This document shows positions 52,456 through 61,765 of a stretch of 64,000 nucleotides of DNA, in pieces. Both the position numbers and the translations under genes were made by a program. Position 1 is the stretch's first letter. Each line of letters opens with the position of its first letter. The DNA is from Candidatus Obscuribacterales bacterium (lineage in GTDB: Bacteria > Cyanobacteriota > Vampirovibrionia > Obscuribacterales > Obscuribacteraceae), in contig JACKCM010000005.1 of assembly GCA_020634035.1 (NCBI GenBank), positions 558,001 to 622,000 on the forward strand, written 5' to 3'. The notes under the pieces were generated by a model, which did no database searches, was not told where the DNA came from, and saw only the letters and a program-made list of their open reading frames with translations.

Positions 52456-53265
52456 ATGAAAAACAAATTCCGACCTTATTCAAGCTATCCAAATGCCAGG
52501 CCCTTTCGCCGCTACGCCCTGGTCGGTCTTTTGCTGGTCGCTCTTATAGCGAGTTTCAACCGGCAGGCTCTTGCTTTTTCGGTATATGGCATGCCCCTGA
52601 GCAAAGCCTACTCTAAGGACTTCTTCCAGTTTTTCAAATTCAGAGTGGTCGGGGTGAGCATCACCGACGATGGATTTATGGAGATAATATTCAAGCCGCC
52701 CAAAGGTGACCCGAGAAGGACCTCGGTCAAACTCAGCGTCGTCCTGGAAAAAGAAGGGCAGATCAAGCGGATGCGTATGGAGCTTGGTCGGGCTTTTATC
52801 GACGATGCCCGCCAGAGTATGTTCGCCAGGGACTATGCCAAAAGCTTTATCCAGGCCGGAGTCCACGAGGATGACTATGGCGATGCCAGGCCGATAGTGA
52901 ACGAGATCTTCTTTCGCCAGAAGTTGACCCCTATCGATCTATCGGGCGGCAGTGATTCTTTGAAGAAGGGAGAATATCGCATATTCAAACTGGGCGAAGG
53001 TAAGCTCACCTCCGGCGACATCATCATCATCGGGGACGGTGCCAACATCCCTACCTTACCGGACAAAGAGTCTGATATGTACCGGTGTTTCATCGGCAAA
53101 TCAGATGCTTGCAGCGCTGTCTTTTCGAAGTCTTCGGTTCATCTCAAGAATTTCAAAGTGAACGGCAATCAGTTTCTTGCCATCACTGTGGCGCCCAGAG
53201 ACTATAAAGAGTTAGAGAAAAAAGACAGTTTCGACTTTCATGCCGTGCCGCTTTTTATTCCCTAG
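52456..53265 (+). CDS. secreted protein of unknown function
   Basis: A 269-residue protein with a basic N-terminus and signal segment (YALVGLLLVALIASFNRQALAF). The mature domain is beta-rich (FFKFRVVGVSITDDGFMEII; GEYRIFKLGEGKLTSGDII). No recognised family. A 9-bp hairpin precedes the start. It converges with the STPK gene, three bases apart. Confidence 0.65.
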   Translation: MKNKFRPYSSYPNARPFRRYALVGLLLVALIASFNRQALAFSVYGMPLSKAYSKDFFQFFKFRVVGVSITDDGFMEIIFKPPKGDPRRTSVKLSVVLEKEGQIKRMRMELGRAFIDDARQSMFARDYAKSFIQAGVHEDDYGDARPIVNEIFFRQKLTPIDLSGGSDSLKKGEYRIFKLGEGKLTSGDIIIIGDGANIPTLPDKESDMYRCFIGKSDACSAVFSKSSVHLKNFKVNGNQFLAITVAPRDYKELEKKDSFDFHAVPLFIP

Positions 53266-53268
53266 TTC

Positions 53269-55374
53269 TTATTCGTCGTCGTCACTCTCTTTGGTTTCGG
53301 TGACACCATCGTTCTGCCAGATCTGGGGCGCTATCTCTTCTACCACGGCGATAAGCCATTTCTTGCCGTCTTTTTTAATCAGATCCATCCGCATATATCG
53401 TGGTCCCTGCTTGACCCAGAAATCGGTTTTAACAAGAACCGAGGCTTTGCCCTGGTCTTTGTCGAACTGTTCGATTTTGATGGCGTTCTTGGGCGCGTCA
53501 TTGGGGTTGGCTATGAGATTGAACTTGAGAGTCTCTTTGCCCCAGAACTCTCTCATTTTGGCGTAATCATTGATCTGCCAGTCTTCGGTGTAATAGTTCA
53601 TCATCGCACTGGGGTCGACTTCCGGTTTCGAGACTTCGGCGAACATTCGCTTGACCAGACTGGTTATCTGTCTGAGATCCTCACTGGACGATGCCTCTTC
53701 AATCACCGCTTCATCAATGACCAGCTTGCTGCCGGCACGATGATACTTGACCTTCCAGTAGTCGCCGATTCCGGCTCCCTGGGCATAGGCCGCCCGGTCT
53801 TCGAGGTTGTAGCCCTCGGTGCTTATCTTGAGCAGTTGACCGAGACCCTCTTCGTCTTCAGGATCGACGGTCCAGAGGTAGAGCACGCCGCCTTTCTTGG
53901 TGGTGGAAGGTTTGTAATAGTAAGTCAGTCCTTCGCCTTCGGTCTGCATCGAAAAGAGCTTGGCCAGATTCATAGAATTGAAGAGAAAGACCGAAAGGGC
54001 TCCGAATCCGGCCAGGATCAAAAGCGCGATAGCGATAAAGACAGGCGATGTCGGTCTGAGCCACTCAATCTCTTTGAGTTTCTCCAGAGGATTAACCCGG
54101 GCGCTTGCTTCGCCTTCCTGCTTCTTGCCTGGGACCTTGCCCTTAGCCGGCACAGTCACTTTCTTGGCTGCTTCTTTCTGGCGGACGTCGGTGGACCGTT
54201 TAGCTTGGGCGCTATCTCGATCTTGTACAGGAGCTTCGGTTCGGTCGACCGGCTGGGAGCGCGGTGTGCTGGCAGTGGCGCCCGCCGCACCCGGACCGGG
54301 TTTCTTGTCGGGGGCTGCGACTTTGCTTGCCCTGGTGGATTTGACACCGCCTTTTCGCTGGGGAGAGGCTCCGAATAGTTTCTCTTGATCCATCAGTTTC
54401 GAGACACCTTCCATGGCGTCTCTCAACTCTTGCATCGACTGATATCTTTGCTCAGGCTTTTTGGCCAGCGCTTTTAGAACGACTCTTTCAAGGGCATCGG
54501 GGATGCTCAGATCAGGCCTGACCTCTTTGAAGGGTTTGGGCGGAGTCGACATATGCATCTGCATGGTGTCGATAATAGATTGACCCATCAAGGGCGGCTG
54601 ACCGGTGAGCGCTTCATAAATCATCGCTCCCATCGAATAGATGTCCGACCTGGCATCCAGGGACTGGGCCATGCATTGCTCGGGGCTCATATAAATGGGC
54701 GAGCCGAATACTTCTCCGGTCTGGGTCAGGTTCTGGGACTGCTTACCTGAAGAGGGCATTAATTTGGCGATACCGAAGTCGACTACTTTGACAAAATCTT
54801 TCTTGCCCTCGAAATCGATGAGCATGATATTGCTGGATTTGAGATCCCGGTGGATAACCCCTTTTTGATGCGCATGCTCCAGGGCTTCGCAGGCCTGCAT
54901 GAAAATGGGAATGACCCGTTTTACCGGGACATGCTTATCGGCTTTGATAATTTCGGAGAGACTCTCCCCTTCAAGAAAGTCCATGACCAGATAGGGCTGA
55001 CCGCTGGCGACAAAACCATAGTCATAGACAGTGATTACATTGGGATGCTGGAGGTGTGAAGCGGCCTGGGCTTCTTGCTGGAAACGCTTGATGCTTATTT
55101 GATCTGATACGAGCTGGGGCAAAAGCACCTTGATCGCCACGGTTCGATCCATAAGCTCATGCACGCCTCGATAGACCGCGCTCATGCCTCCTCTTCCGAC
55201 CTCTTCGACGACTTTGTAGCGGTCGTTGAGGATCTGACCAATCAGCTCATCCTTTTTGGGGGTGAGCAACATGGTGCGATCATTGGGACAGACCACTAAA
55301 TCTGCCGGAAATTCTCCGTTGCAGGCCGGGCATTTCTTTATTTTCTGTCCGCCGGTAGTTTGCTGAGGGTCCAC
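53269..55374 (-). CDS. PknB-like Ser/Thr protein kinase with zinc-ribbon-like N-terminus
   Basis: A 701-residue kinase. The first ~35 residues carry CPAC...VVCPND, a ribbon in which the fourth Cys is replaced by Asp. The kinase domain (residues ~50-315) is complete: GRGGMSAVY P-loop, VAIKVL Lys, VIHRDLKSSNIML catalytic loop, DFGIAK and MSPEQC. A low-complexity basic/Pro linker leads to one transmembrane helix (~455-475) and a ~220-residue outer domain. Start is GTG 55374. It is last in a row of six minus-strand genes. Confidence 0.9.
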   Translation of the reverse strand: MDPQQTTGGQKIKKCPACNGEFPADLVVCPNDRTMLLTPKKDELIGQILNDRYKVVEEVGRGGMSAVYRGVHELMDRTVAIKVLLPQLVSDQISIKRFQQEAQAASHLQHPNVITVYDYGFVASGQPYLVMDFLEGESLSEIIKADKHVPVKRVIPIFMQACEALEHAHQKGVIHRDLKSSNIMLIDFEGKKDFVKVVDFGIAKLMPSSGKQSQNLTQTGEVFGSPIYMSPEQCMAQSLDARSDIYSMGAMIYEALTGQPPLMGQSIIDTMQMHMSTPPKPFKEVRPDLSIPDALERVVLKALAKKPEQRYQSMQELRDAMEGVSKLMDQEKLFGASPQRKGGVKSTRASKVAAPDKKPGPGAAGATASTPRSQPVDRTEAPVQDRDSAQAKRSTDVRQKEAAKKVTVPAKGKVPGKKQEGEASARVNPLEKLKEIEWLRPTSPVFIAIALLILAGFGALSVFLFNSMNLAKLFSMQTEGEGLTYYYKPSTTKKGGVLYLWTVDPEDEEGLGQLLKISTEGYNLEDRAAYAQGAGIGDYWKVKYHRAGSKLVIDEAVIEEASSSEDLRQITSLVKRMFAEVSKPEVDPSAMMNYYTEDWQINDYAKMREFWGKETLKFNLIANPNDAPKNAIKIEQFDKDQGKASVLVKTDFWVKQGPRYMRMDLIKKDGKKWLIAVVEEIAPQIWQNDGVTETKESDDDE

Positions 55375-55444
55375 TTTAGCTTCGATTCCGCTTAATTTTG
55401 CTCTTAAGTTTTGTCATGCCCGGCTGTCATCTCCGGTAATCACA

Positions 55445-55975
55445 TTATGATTCTTGTAAACCAGGCTCTTCCGCCTCAGTCTCTTTCTCTGCTTGCTCTT
55501 CCTCGTTCAGTACAGGATATATAGAGAAATAAATAATGGCTGCGAGAATCAGATAAATAACGAGCTGACCGAGCAGTTTGGCTGAGCTGGCACCGGGTTG
55601 GAGGCAGCTCTGGTCGTGATTGTCGGGATTGTAGTGGACGATTAACTTTTTGCCGACCGGATAGCTCTTTTCGAATTCAGCTGTCTCCAGCCCGTCATAG
55701 AGGATTTTGGGCTGGAATTTGATTCGGTCTCCGAAGATAACCCTGGTACCCACCATATATACATAAGAGACCGAGTTCTTGAATCCGGTGGTGGTTCCCA
55801 TTTTATAGGGCTCGACCTTTCTCTCTTTGATCGTGCCCGAGGTAGTCGGCCAGTTTTTAGCCGCATTGCCCAGAATAAAGTCCGGCATGTCGGCTATTGC
55901 CAGGCTTACGACCACGAAAATGGCAAGACCGATAATAATCGGTTTGTGCATCTTCGCTCGGAGATCTCGGTTCAT
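55445..55975 (-). CDS. DUF3592 membrane protein
   Basis: A 176-residue protein with an N-terminal helix (IIIGLAIFVVVSLAIA) and a second helix (LLGQLVIYLILAAIIYF) flanking a ~90-residue outer domain with KNWPTTSGTIKERKVEP and YPVGKKLIVHYNPDNHDQSCL, the DUF3592 pattern. Function is unknown. It is six bases after the tryptophan dioxygenase gene, so it is in the same transcript. Confidence 0.8.
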   Translation of the reverse strand: MNRDLRAKMHKPIIIGLAIFVVVSLAIADMPDFILGNAAKNWPTTSGTIKERKVEPYKMGTTTGFKNSVSYVYMVGTRVIFGDRIKFQPKILYDGLETAEFEKSYPVGKKLIVHYNPDNHDQSCLQPGASSAKLLGQLVIYLILAAIIYFSIYPVLNEEEQAEKETEAEEPGLQES

Positions 55976-55981
55976 GATAGT

Positions 55982-56869
55982 TCAGAGTTCCAGATGGGTT
56001 CTCAGATGCCAGAGATCGGGGAAGCAACGCTTGGTCAGAGTAGAACGCAGATATCCGACACCTTCACTACCGCCGGTGCCCCGTTTGAACCCGATAATTC
56101 TTTCTACCACCGTGACGTGGTGGGTACGCCATAAGCCAATCAGCTCATCCACGTCGATAAGAACTTCGGCCAGTTCGTGAAGCTCGTAGTATTTATCAGG
56201 ATCTTCATAGATCCGCTTGAGCTCGTTGATTCTTTTCAGCTCTTTGGCCGCCAGCTCGTCTTCTGAGTCATCTTTTTTATCGCGGGGCAGTTCGAAGCCT
56301 TTTTTCTCGAGCAGGTCGTAGAAGAGATCGCCTAGAGAGGCGCTGTTGAATCGTTCGGTAAGCTTTTCAAAAACTACCGGATCATCTTCGAAGTGTTTGA
56401 GCATATGCTCATTTCGGAGACCGGCCATGAACTCGACCTCTCTAAATTGACTGGACTGAAAGCCGCTGGCCGGATTGAGGTTGTGTCTGAAACCGAGAAA
56501 TTCGCGGGGCTCCATGGTCTCGAGAATATGGATCTGATTGACCAGAACTTTCATGATAGCCACGACTCGACGCAGATAGAAAATCGCCCGCTTCGGTCGG
56601 TCGCCTTTGAGCATCTCCACCACCAGATCCAGTTCGTGAAGAATCAGCTTGAACCAGAGTTCGTAAGTCTGGTGAATGATTATGAAAAGCGGCTCGTCAT
56701 GGTGCGCCGGTTCGGACTGGCAGATTTGAAGGCTCTTGAGCTCTTCCACTTTCAAATATTTGTTATAGGTCAGGGGAGTGCCACCGGCACCATAGGTAGT
56801 GCCGACAGGGCAGCCTTCCATTTTCTCTTTCGAACCCTCTTCCGAGATGTCCCTGGTTCTGCCTGTCAT
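55982..56869 (-). CDS. kynA: tryptophan 2,3-dioxygenase
   Basis: A 295-residue haem dioxygenase. Motifs: YNKYLKVEELKSLQ, HDEPLFIIIHQTYELWFK, GFRHNLNPASGFQSSQFRE, WRTHHVTVVERIIG with the proximal His, and KRGTGGSEGVGYLRSTL. It opens the indole ring of tryptophan to N-formylkynurenine, the first step of the kynurenine pathway. No other kynurenine gene is adjacent; instead it lies among kinase genes in one apparent operon. The cytosolic location is expected. Confidence 0.95.
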   Translation of the reverse strand: MTGRTRDISEEGSKEKMEGCPVGTTYGAGGTPLTYNKYLKVEELKSLQICQSEPAHHDEPLFIIIHQTYELWFKLILHELDLVVEMLKGDRPKRAIFYLRRVVAIMKVLVNQIHILETMEPREFLGFRHNLNPASGFQSSQFREVEFMAGLRNEHMLKHFEDDPVVFEKLTERFNSASLGDLFYDLLEKKGFELPRDKKDDSEDELAAKELKRINELKRIYEDPDKYYELHELAEVLIDVDELIGLWRTHHVTVVERIIGFKRGTGGSEGVGYLRSTLTKRCFPDLWHLRTHLEL

Positions 56870-56894
56870 GCTCTTCCTCCAGTGTTTATGCCGT

Positions 56895-58001
56895 TCAGAA
56901 GAGTCCGAATTTTCTCTTCTTCCGCTTGTCTACCCGGTCGTTCTTCTGGCTTGTATCTTTTTTTCCGTCAGGAACTTTGTCTCTGCGACGGTAAGAAGGC
57001 GACATGCCTCCCTTGAGCGGCAACTCCGCATCGCAATCGACTTTATCGCCTTCGGCCACTTTCAAATATTCCTTCGGATTGGACTTTTGATAGTAGTAGG
57101 CGAGATTAGATTCTAACAGAGCCTCTCGGGATTTATTCACCAGGGCTTTGAATTCTACCTGGTAGGTTTCCATGAGGATTCTGTCGGGCTCGACTCTGAA
57201 GAGCTTGAAGCTGCAAGGATACTGGGCCAAACCCGCGGCGCTGACATAGTAGATGCCGCCTTCGCTGGATAGTTTATTTACCCCGACATGGCCACTCAGA
57301 CATAGTTTTACATATGGTGATGTGGAGAGGACCTCTCTTACGGCTCCGGCTTCTTCCAGGGCATAGTTCGACCAGGGCGAAGCGCCGTCATAAGGAGATG
57401 GCGCCAGAATCGGGTGGTGACTGAAAACAATCGAGAAATTGCTCATGTTTCTAGCCAGATTGTCTTTCAACCAGGCTAACTGCTTACCAGAGACATAGCC
57501 TGCTTTCGAGGCGTTTTTCGAGGTGTCGAGACCGATGAGGTTGACGTTGTGGGCAGGATTGGTGCTCCAGTACGGAGTTTCGCTCTCTATCCCTTTGCCT
57601 TTCCAGTCGAGACCGAAAGTTCTCATTTTGTCGACCATAAAGCTGTCCGAGGCGATGTCTCTATCTCCAAGCACAAAGTTCCAGGGGCAGCTCAGGTTCT
57701 GAACGATGTCCACAAAAAGATTCCAGTTGACGTCATCTTTTCCCGGACCCTCCACCTGGTCGCCACCAAAAATGACGAAGTCAGGATTGAGTTTGTTCAG
57801 GCTTTTGACTGCTTCTTGAAGAAAGAGCTGACTCTCATGAAAAAGGATATGGGTGTCTTTCATCTCGTTGGTGAGATGTACATCGGTGACAAAGGCAAAA
57901 GAGAAAGGCTTTACGGGAGTCAGCGAGGCTCTTGCTTCTCTAATGCCGAAAACGGCAGAGGAGACAAGAGAGAGAAGAATGGTGCGTCGGCTGATATTCA
58001 T
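56895..58001 (-). CDS. secreted calcineurin-like metallophosphoesterase-fold protein
   Basis: A 368-residue protein with a signal peptide (TILLSLVSSAVFGIREARA). The fold motifs appear in order: FVTDVHL (D-x-H), IFGGDQ (G-D), LGDRD where GNHD is usual, SHHPIL and CLSGHVG where GHxH is usual. So several metal-ligand positions are altered while others remain. The tail is basic (KKDTSQKNDRVDKRKKRKF). Activity is uncertain. The gene begins four bases after the upstream kinase gene ends, and precedes kynA by 25 bases. Confidence 0.8.
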   Translation of the reverse strand: MNISRRTILLSLVSSAVFGIREARASLTPVKPFSFAFVTDVHLTNEMKDTHILFHESQLFLQEAVKSLNKLNPDFVIFGGDQVEGPGKDDVNWNLFVDIVQNLSCPWNFVLGDRDIASDSFMVDKMRTFGLDWKGKGIESETPYWSTNPAHNVNLIGLDTSKNASKAGYVSGKQLAWLKDNLARNMSNFSIVFSHHPILAPSPYDGASPWSNYALEEAGAVREVLSTSPYVKLCLSGHVGVNKLSSEGGIYYVSAAGLAQYPCSFKLFRVEPDRILMETYQVEFKALVNKSREALLESNLAYYYQKSNPKEYLKVAEGDKVDCDAELPLKGGMSPSYRRRDKVPDGKKDTSQKNDRVDKRKKRKFGLF

Positions 58002-58005
58002 AGAT

Positions 58006-59709
58006 TCAGTTTATCTGGTTTTCGCCTCGGTTTGCTCTATCTTCGAGCAATTTCAAATCGTCCAGAACTTCTTCTATTCTCCTGTAACGAGCTTCCAGAT
58101 CTGTCCTGGTGCAGCGTTTGACTATTTCATTCAGTTCGACATTGTCGCTATTCGGGTCTGCGGTCGAGATTGCTTCTGGCAGCTGTCCGGTGAGTAGATA
58201 ATATGCAGTGGCCCCCAGAGAATATATATCGCTCTGGGTGCAGGCTCTGCCCTGGAATTGTTCCGGGGCGATATAGTTCATTTTGCCTACCACCGAGCCG
58301 GTGAAGTCGTTTTTTATCTCCATGGCGACCGAAAAATCAATGAGCTTGACTGCACCGTCGGGCTCCAGTATCAAATTGTCCGGAGTGAAATCTCGATGGA
58401 TGACCGGAGGATTGAGATTGTGCAGATAGAGCAAGATCTGAGCCATGGAGCGCATCAGATCGATTACGTAATGACCGGGCTGCGGACCATAGGACTGAAC
58501 CAGCTCTTCCAGGGTCATACCCTCCACCTTCTCCATCGCCATGTAGAGCCGGTGGTCTTCGATGAAAATCTCTTTGAAATCGACAACCTGATTATGATCC
58601 AGTCGAGAAAGAAGGCTGGCTTCTTCTTGGAATCTTTCTGCCGACTGCTTACGCACTCTTGGATCCGGATAAATAGGTAAGACGAATTCTTTCAGGACCA
58701 CCTCTTCGGAGACTGCCTCGGAGAGTCCGGCATGGGCGTAATAGACCGTCCCCTGACCACCGATGCCGATTTTTCCTATGACGCGATATTTTCCGTTGTG
58801 CAGGATGGCTCCAGGTTCGAGCGGTCTGAGTTTGTCTCTTTTAGGCGGCGCCGACAGCTCTTTGAGCCAGAGTTCTGTGTAGCTCACCCCTTCTTCCAGC
58901 GGTTTGATTATTTCCAGATCTTCTTTGGCAAATTTCTGGGGGCCTAATTTGGCCGAGATCAAGCTTAAGAAATAGTTTCTCTCTTCGGGAACGAAAATGT
59001 CACCCAGTCTGATTCGTGTCGTATTGTCACCCTTGGACTGGAGGACCAGAATATAGTCTTTCAAGCCCTGTCTTCTCGCAGGCTTCTCCACCCATGCTCG
59101 TTCAACTGAGTCCCAACCGATATCTATCGTTATATTGAATTCGTCATCACTGGGACCTAAGACTTTTCGGAGCATATGGATGTTATATCGAGTAAGGGCT
59201 ATGTGAGTAGGCATTATATGGCTGTAAATGACCAGGCTGGCTATAACAATGCCCAGAAAAATGAAAGCGATGATCGAGAAAAAACCGATCATATCCACCA
59301 GTCCGCTGGTGAGGGGCATGGCACCGACACCGGTTCCGACAAGTATTGGTTTGAGCGGGGTCAAGAATGTATGGGAGATCCATTTCACCATCGGCGGGAT
59401 CCAGCCCTGGGAGCCTGCCACTAGATAGAAAATGATCAAAGAGATGAAGATGGCCGCGATTCGCTTTTCTGCTTCGCGAAAGAAGTGGATGATTTCATAG
59501 TTGGGGCTGTATTGAACCAGTTGATGCTTTTCGAAGTAGAAGTTTCCCTTGGCATTGCCTCTCGGCAGATCGGCAAATTTGAGATCAACGTCATCATCCA
59601 CCTTTACCCCGGCCGGACCTTTTCTTCTGGTGAGGTCGAAGCGGCTGCTCTGGACTTTGAGTCTACTCTTGAGACCTTTGATCTGTTCTTCTTCTTCTTG
59701 ATGACTCAT
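58006..59709 (-). CDS. membrane Ser/Thr kinase, copy B of tandem pair
   Basis: About 567 residues from ATG 59709. This start shares ATGA with the stop of the upstream kinase; the frame is open upstream, but that would overlap by 79 bases. Layout: N-terminal charged tail, two transmembrane helices (~75-95, ~135-160), a ~100-residue strand-rich segment (PH-like, inferred), then a kinase domain from about 300: GIGGQGTVYYA, VVLKEF Lys, VIHRDFTPDNLIL and DFSVA (DFS rather than DFG), then IAPEQF. It shares a linker (YTELWLKEL, PLEPGAI) with copy A. Confidence 0.85.
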   Translation of the reverse strand: MSHQEEEEQIKGLKSRLKVQSSRFDLTRRKGPAGVKVDDDVDLKFADLPRGNAKGNFYFEKHQLVQYSPNYEIIHFFREAEKRIAAIFISLIIFYLVAGSQGWIPPMVKWISHTFLTPLKPILVGTGVGAMPLTSGLVDMIGFFSIIAFIFLGIVIASLVIYSHIMPTHIALTRYNIHMLRKVLGPSDDEFNITIDIGWDSVERAWVEKPARRQGLKDYILVLQSKGDNTTRIRLGDIFVPEERNYFLSLISAKLGPQKFAKEDLEIIKPLEEGVSYTELWLKELSAPPKRDKLRPLEPGAILHNGKYRVIGKIGIGGQGTVYYAHAGLSEAVSEEVVLKEFVLPIYPDPRVRKQSAERFQEEASLLSRLDHNQVVDFKEIFIEDHRLYMAMEKVEGMTLEELVQSYGPQPGHYVIDLMRSMAQILLYLHNLNPPVIHRDFTPDNLILEPDGAVKLIDFSVAMEIKNDFTGSVVGKMNYIAPEQFQGRACTQSDIYSLGATAYYLLTGQLPEAISTADPNSDNVELNEIVKRCTRTDLEARYRRIEEVLDDLKLLEDRANRGENQIN

Positions 59710-61085
59710 TTTTGCAGCTCTCGTTTCAGTACCGAGATAATCTCGGCTGCTGAGGGGCGTTTTGTCGGCTCCAGATCGGTGCATCGGGCCATCAAATTGT
59801 TGAAATTCTTTGAGAGTTTTGTTCCTTTCTCTTTATTCGGATCGGAGCTTTTGATCGGAGTGGGATCCGCTCCGGTAGCGACAAAATAGACAGTGCAACC
59901 GAAAGAATATATATCTGATGCCAGTGTGGCTTTGCCCCGGAGTTGCTCCGGAGCCATATATGATTGTTTGCCTATGATGGTACCTGTGGCGGTGCCCAGA
60001 AAAAGATTGGCGGCGCCAAAGTCTATGAGCGAGATGCAGTTGTCGTTTTCCATAATTAGATTCGATGGTGTCAGATCTTTATGAATAAGGGGTGGTGTCA
60101 TGCCGTGTAGATATTCGATAATTTCTGCTATCTGCAGGGCGATTTCGACCAGGTTCTCACCGGACTGGGGACCATACTCTTTGACCAGTCTGCGCAGATC
60201 CATGCCGCTGAGATGCTCTAATAGAATATAATTTCTGCCGTTTTCGACAAAGTGATCGAATACTCTGGCAATACGCGGATGGTCGACTTTTGATAGCAGT
60301 TCGGCTTCTCTCCTCAGCATCTCGTCTGCTTTTTCTTTGAGATCGGCTTTCCCCGTATCCGGTACCATCGATTCTTTGAGGACGAATTTCTTTCGGTCTT
60401 CTAGATTTGAAACAAGATAGATGGCAGACATGCCTCCGAAGGCCATCTGTCTATCGACTTGCATGCGATTTTGATATACCTTCTCGCCTGGTTCAAGCGG
60501 AATAAAATTAGTGGCGGCGAAGCGACTGGTCAATTCTTCTTCCCAGAGATCGGTATATCCCTTGCTGAGATTTTGATCAAGATTCGAGCGTATCTCTAAT
60601 AAAGCCGGAAAGTTGTCCCTGCCACCACCCCAGACATCGATGGCCACTATCAAGTTGTCCAGGGCCTCCGGGGGGATTTTTCTGAGATCGAGGTTGACTC
60701 TGCTTCTGTCCTTGAACTTGAGCGTTAGCATCTGTCCTCCGAAATTGTGCGTTCTGTAATCGAGCCCGGCCAGTTCCTGCCAAGCCTTTCTCGATTTGAT
60801 TGCAAAACGTGGTAGAAGCGAGGGCGGAAAGAAGAGACCTTCTCTGGTTATATAGATTTGCTCGTCGGAAGAGAGGATGTATACCGAGATCAGCGAAAGA
60901 ATAATGAGCATCTCGGAAAACAGGATGATCATTAATCGCTCGGCGGAGAGATCACCGTGGTAGATTCCGACAAGATAGGTCCAGACCATGAAAATGATCA
61001 TCACCGGGGTCAAGATGAGGGCGAGCTTATTGACGAGAAACGCCCCGGCTGTTCTGTATCTAATTGTTATCTCTGCTTCGGCCAT
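59706..61085 (-). CDS. membrane Ser/Thr kinase, copy A of tandem pair
   Basis: A 459-residue paralogue of the neighbouring kinase: two transmembrane helices (~18-38, ~50-72), a ~90-residue strand-rich segment with ITREGLFF and a W-containing helix, a shared linker (YTDLWEEEL, PLEPGEKV), then the kinase domain. P-loop is divergent (QMAFGGMSAIY); Lys in FVLKES; catalytic loop LIHKDLTPSNLIM has HKD rather than HRD; DFGAAN and MAPEQL are kept. It starts the six-gene cluster and overlaps copy B by ATGA, so it is cotranslated. Confidence 0.85.
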   Translation of the reverse strand: MAEAEITIRYRTAGAFLVNKLALILTPVMIIFMVWTYLVGIYHGDLSAERLMIILFSEMLIILSLISVYILSSDEQIYITREGLFFPPSLLPRFAIKSRKAWQELAGLDYRTHNFGGQMLTLKFKDRSRVNLDLRKIPPEALDNLIVAIDVWGGGRDNFPALLEIRSNLDQNLSKGYTDLWEEELTSRFAATNFIPLEPGEKVYQNRMQVDRQMAFGGMSAIYLVSNLEDRKKFVLKESMVPDTGKADLKEKADEMLRREAELLSKVDHPRIARVFDHFVENGRNYILLEHLSGMDLRRLVKEYGPQSGENLVEIALQIAEIIEYLHGMTPPLIHKDLTPSNLIMENDNCISLIDFGAANLFLGTATGTIIGKQSYMAPEQLRGKATLASDIYSFGCTVYFVATGADPTPIKSSDPNKEKGTKLSKNFNNLMARCTDLEPTKRPSAAEIISVLKRELQK

Positions 61086-61154
61086 CTGGACATAGACCTC
61101 AATACGGCTATCAATTAAATCATGTTCTCCTCTAAAGATTTGCTATCGATAAGG

Positions 61155-61182
61155 TTTAGGTTAGGGCTTATGCCTGTATACT
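61155..61182 (+). promoter_or_regulatory. possible promoter of fabZ
   Basis: TATACT (61177-61182) is a good -10 element; the -35 region (TTTAGG, 61155-61160) is weak. It is 52 bases before the fabZ start, within the divergent gap from the kinase cluster. Confidence 0.35.
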
Positions 61183-61234
61183 TGGTAGGTTTTTTTGAAC
61201 CGAATAGTGAAGAGAATAGTAAGGACTAACTGAT

Positions 61235-61711
61235 ATGACCGCACAAGCTACTAGTGGACTCGACATTCAACAGATCAAAGAACTACTGCCTCACCGCTAT
61301 CCGTTCTTACTGGTGGACCGAGTTCTGGAGGTAGATCCTGGTAAAAGCGCCAAGGGTTTCAAGAACTTGACAGCTAATGAACCCTTCTTTCAAGGACATT
61401 TCCCTTTCCGGGGCATCATGCCCGGAGTGCTGATGGTGGAAGCACTTGCCCAGCTTGCATCGATCACTATTCTGGTCAAAGAAGAATTCAAAGGAAGCCT
61501 GGGAGTCTTCACCGGTATCGACGGTTTCAAATTCAGAACCATGGTAGAGCCCGGAGACCGGTTGGATCTCGAGGTTGAACTTCTCAAAATGAGAGGACCC
61601 CTGGGTAAGCTCCGGGGAGTAGCTCGGGTTGATGGAAAAGTCGCCGCTGAAGGTGAAATCTCTTTTTCGATTCTCGACCAGGAGAAAGTCAAGAGCTTAA
61701 GGCGCGAGTAG
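61235..61711 (+). CDS. fabZ: 3-hydroxyacyl-[acyl-carrier-protein] dehydratase
   Basis: A 158-residue hotdog dehydratase. The motif LPHRYPFLLVDRV at the start, His55 in GHFPFRGIMPGVLMVEALAQ and Glu69 in the same stretch are the catalytic residues of FabZ. It dehydrates 3-hydroxyacyl-ACP in fatty acid elongation and lies before lpxA, as in many Gram-negative genomes. TAAGGA upstream of ATG 61235 supports the start. It is divergent from the kinase cluster. Confidence 0.96.
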   Translation: MTAQATSGLDIQQIKELLPHRYPFLLVDRVLEVDPGKSAKGFKNLTANEPFFQGHFPFRGIMPGVLMVEALAQLASITILVKEEFKGSLGVFTGIDGFKFRTMVEPGDRLDLEVELLKMRGPLGKLRGVARVDGKVAAEGEISFSILDQEKVKSLRRE

Positions 61712-61765
61712 TTCGTTCTAACAATATAAATAGGTTTGATATTTCCAACGTGCAGGTAACAAGCT

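Noticed and set aside
59710..59784. upstream start for the second membrane kinase
   Set aside because: It would overlap the previous gene by 79 bases; ATG 59709 with ATGA overlap is the normal arrangement.
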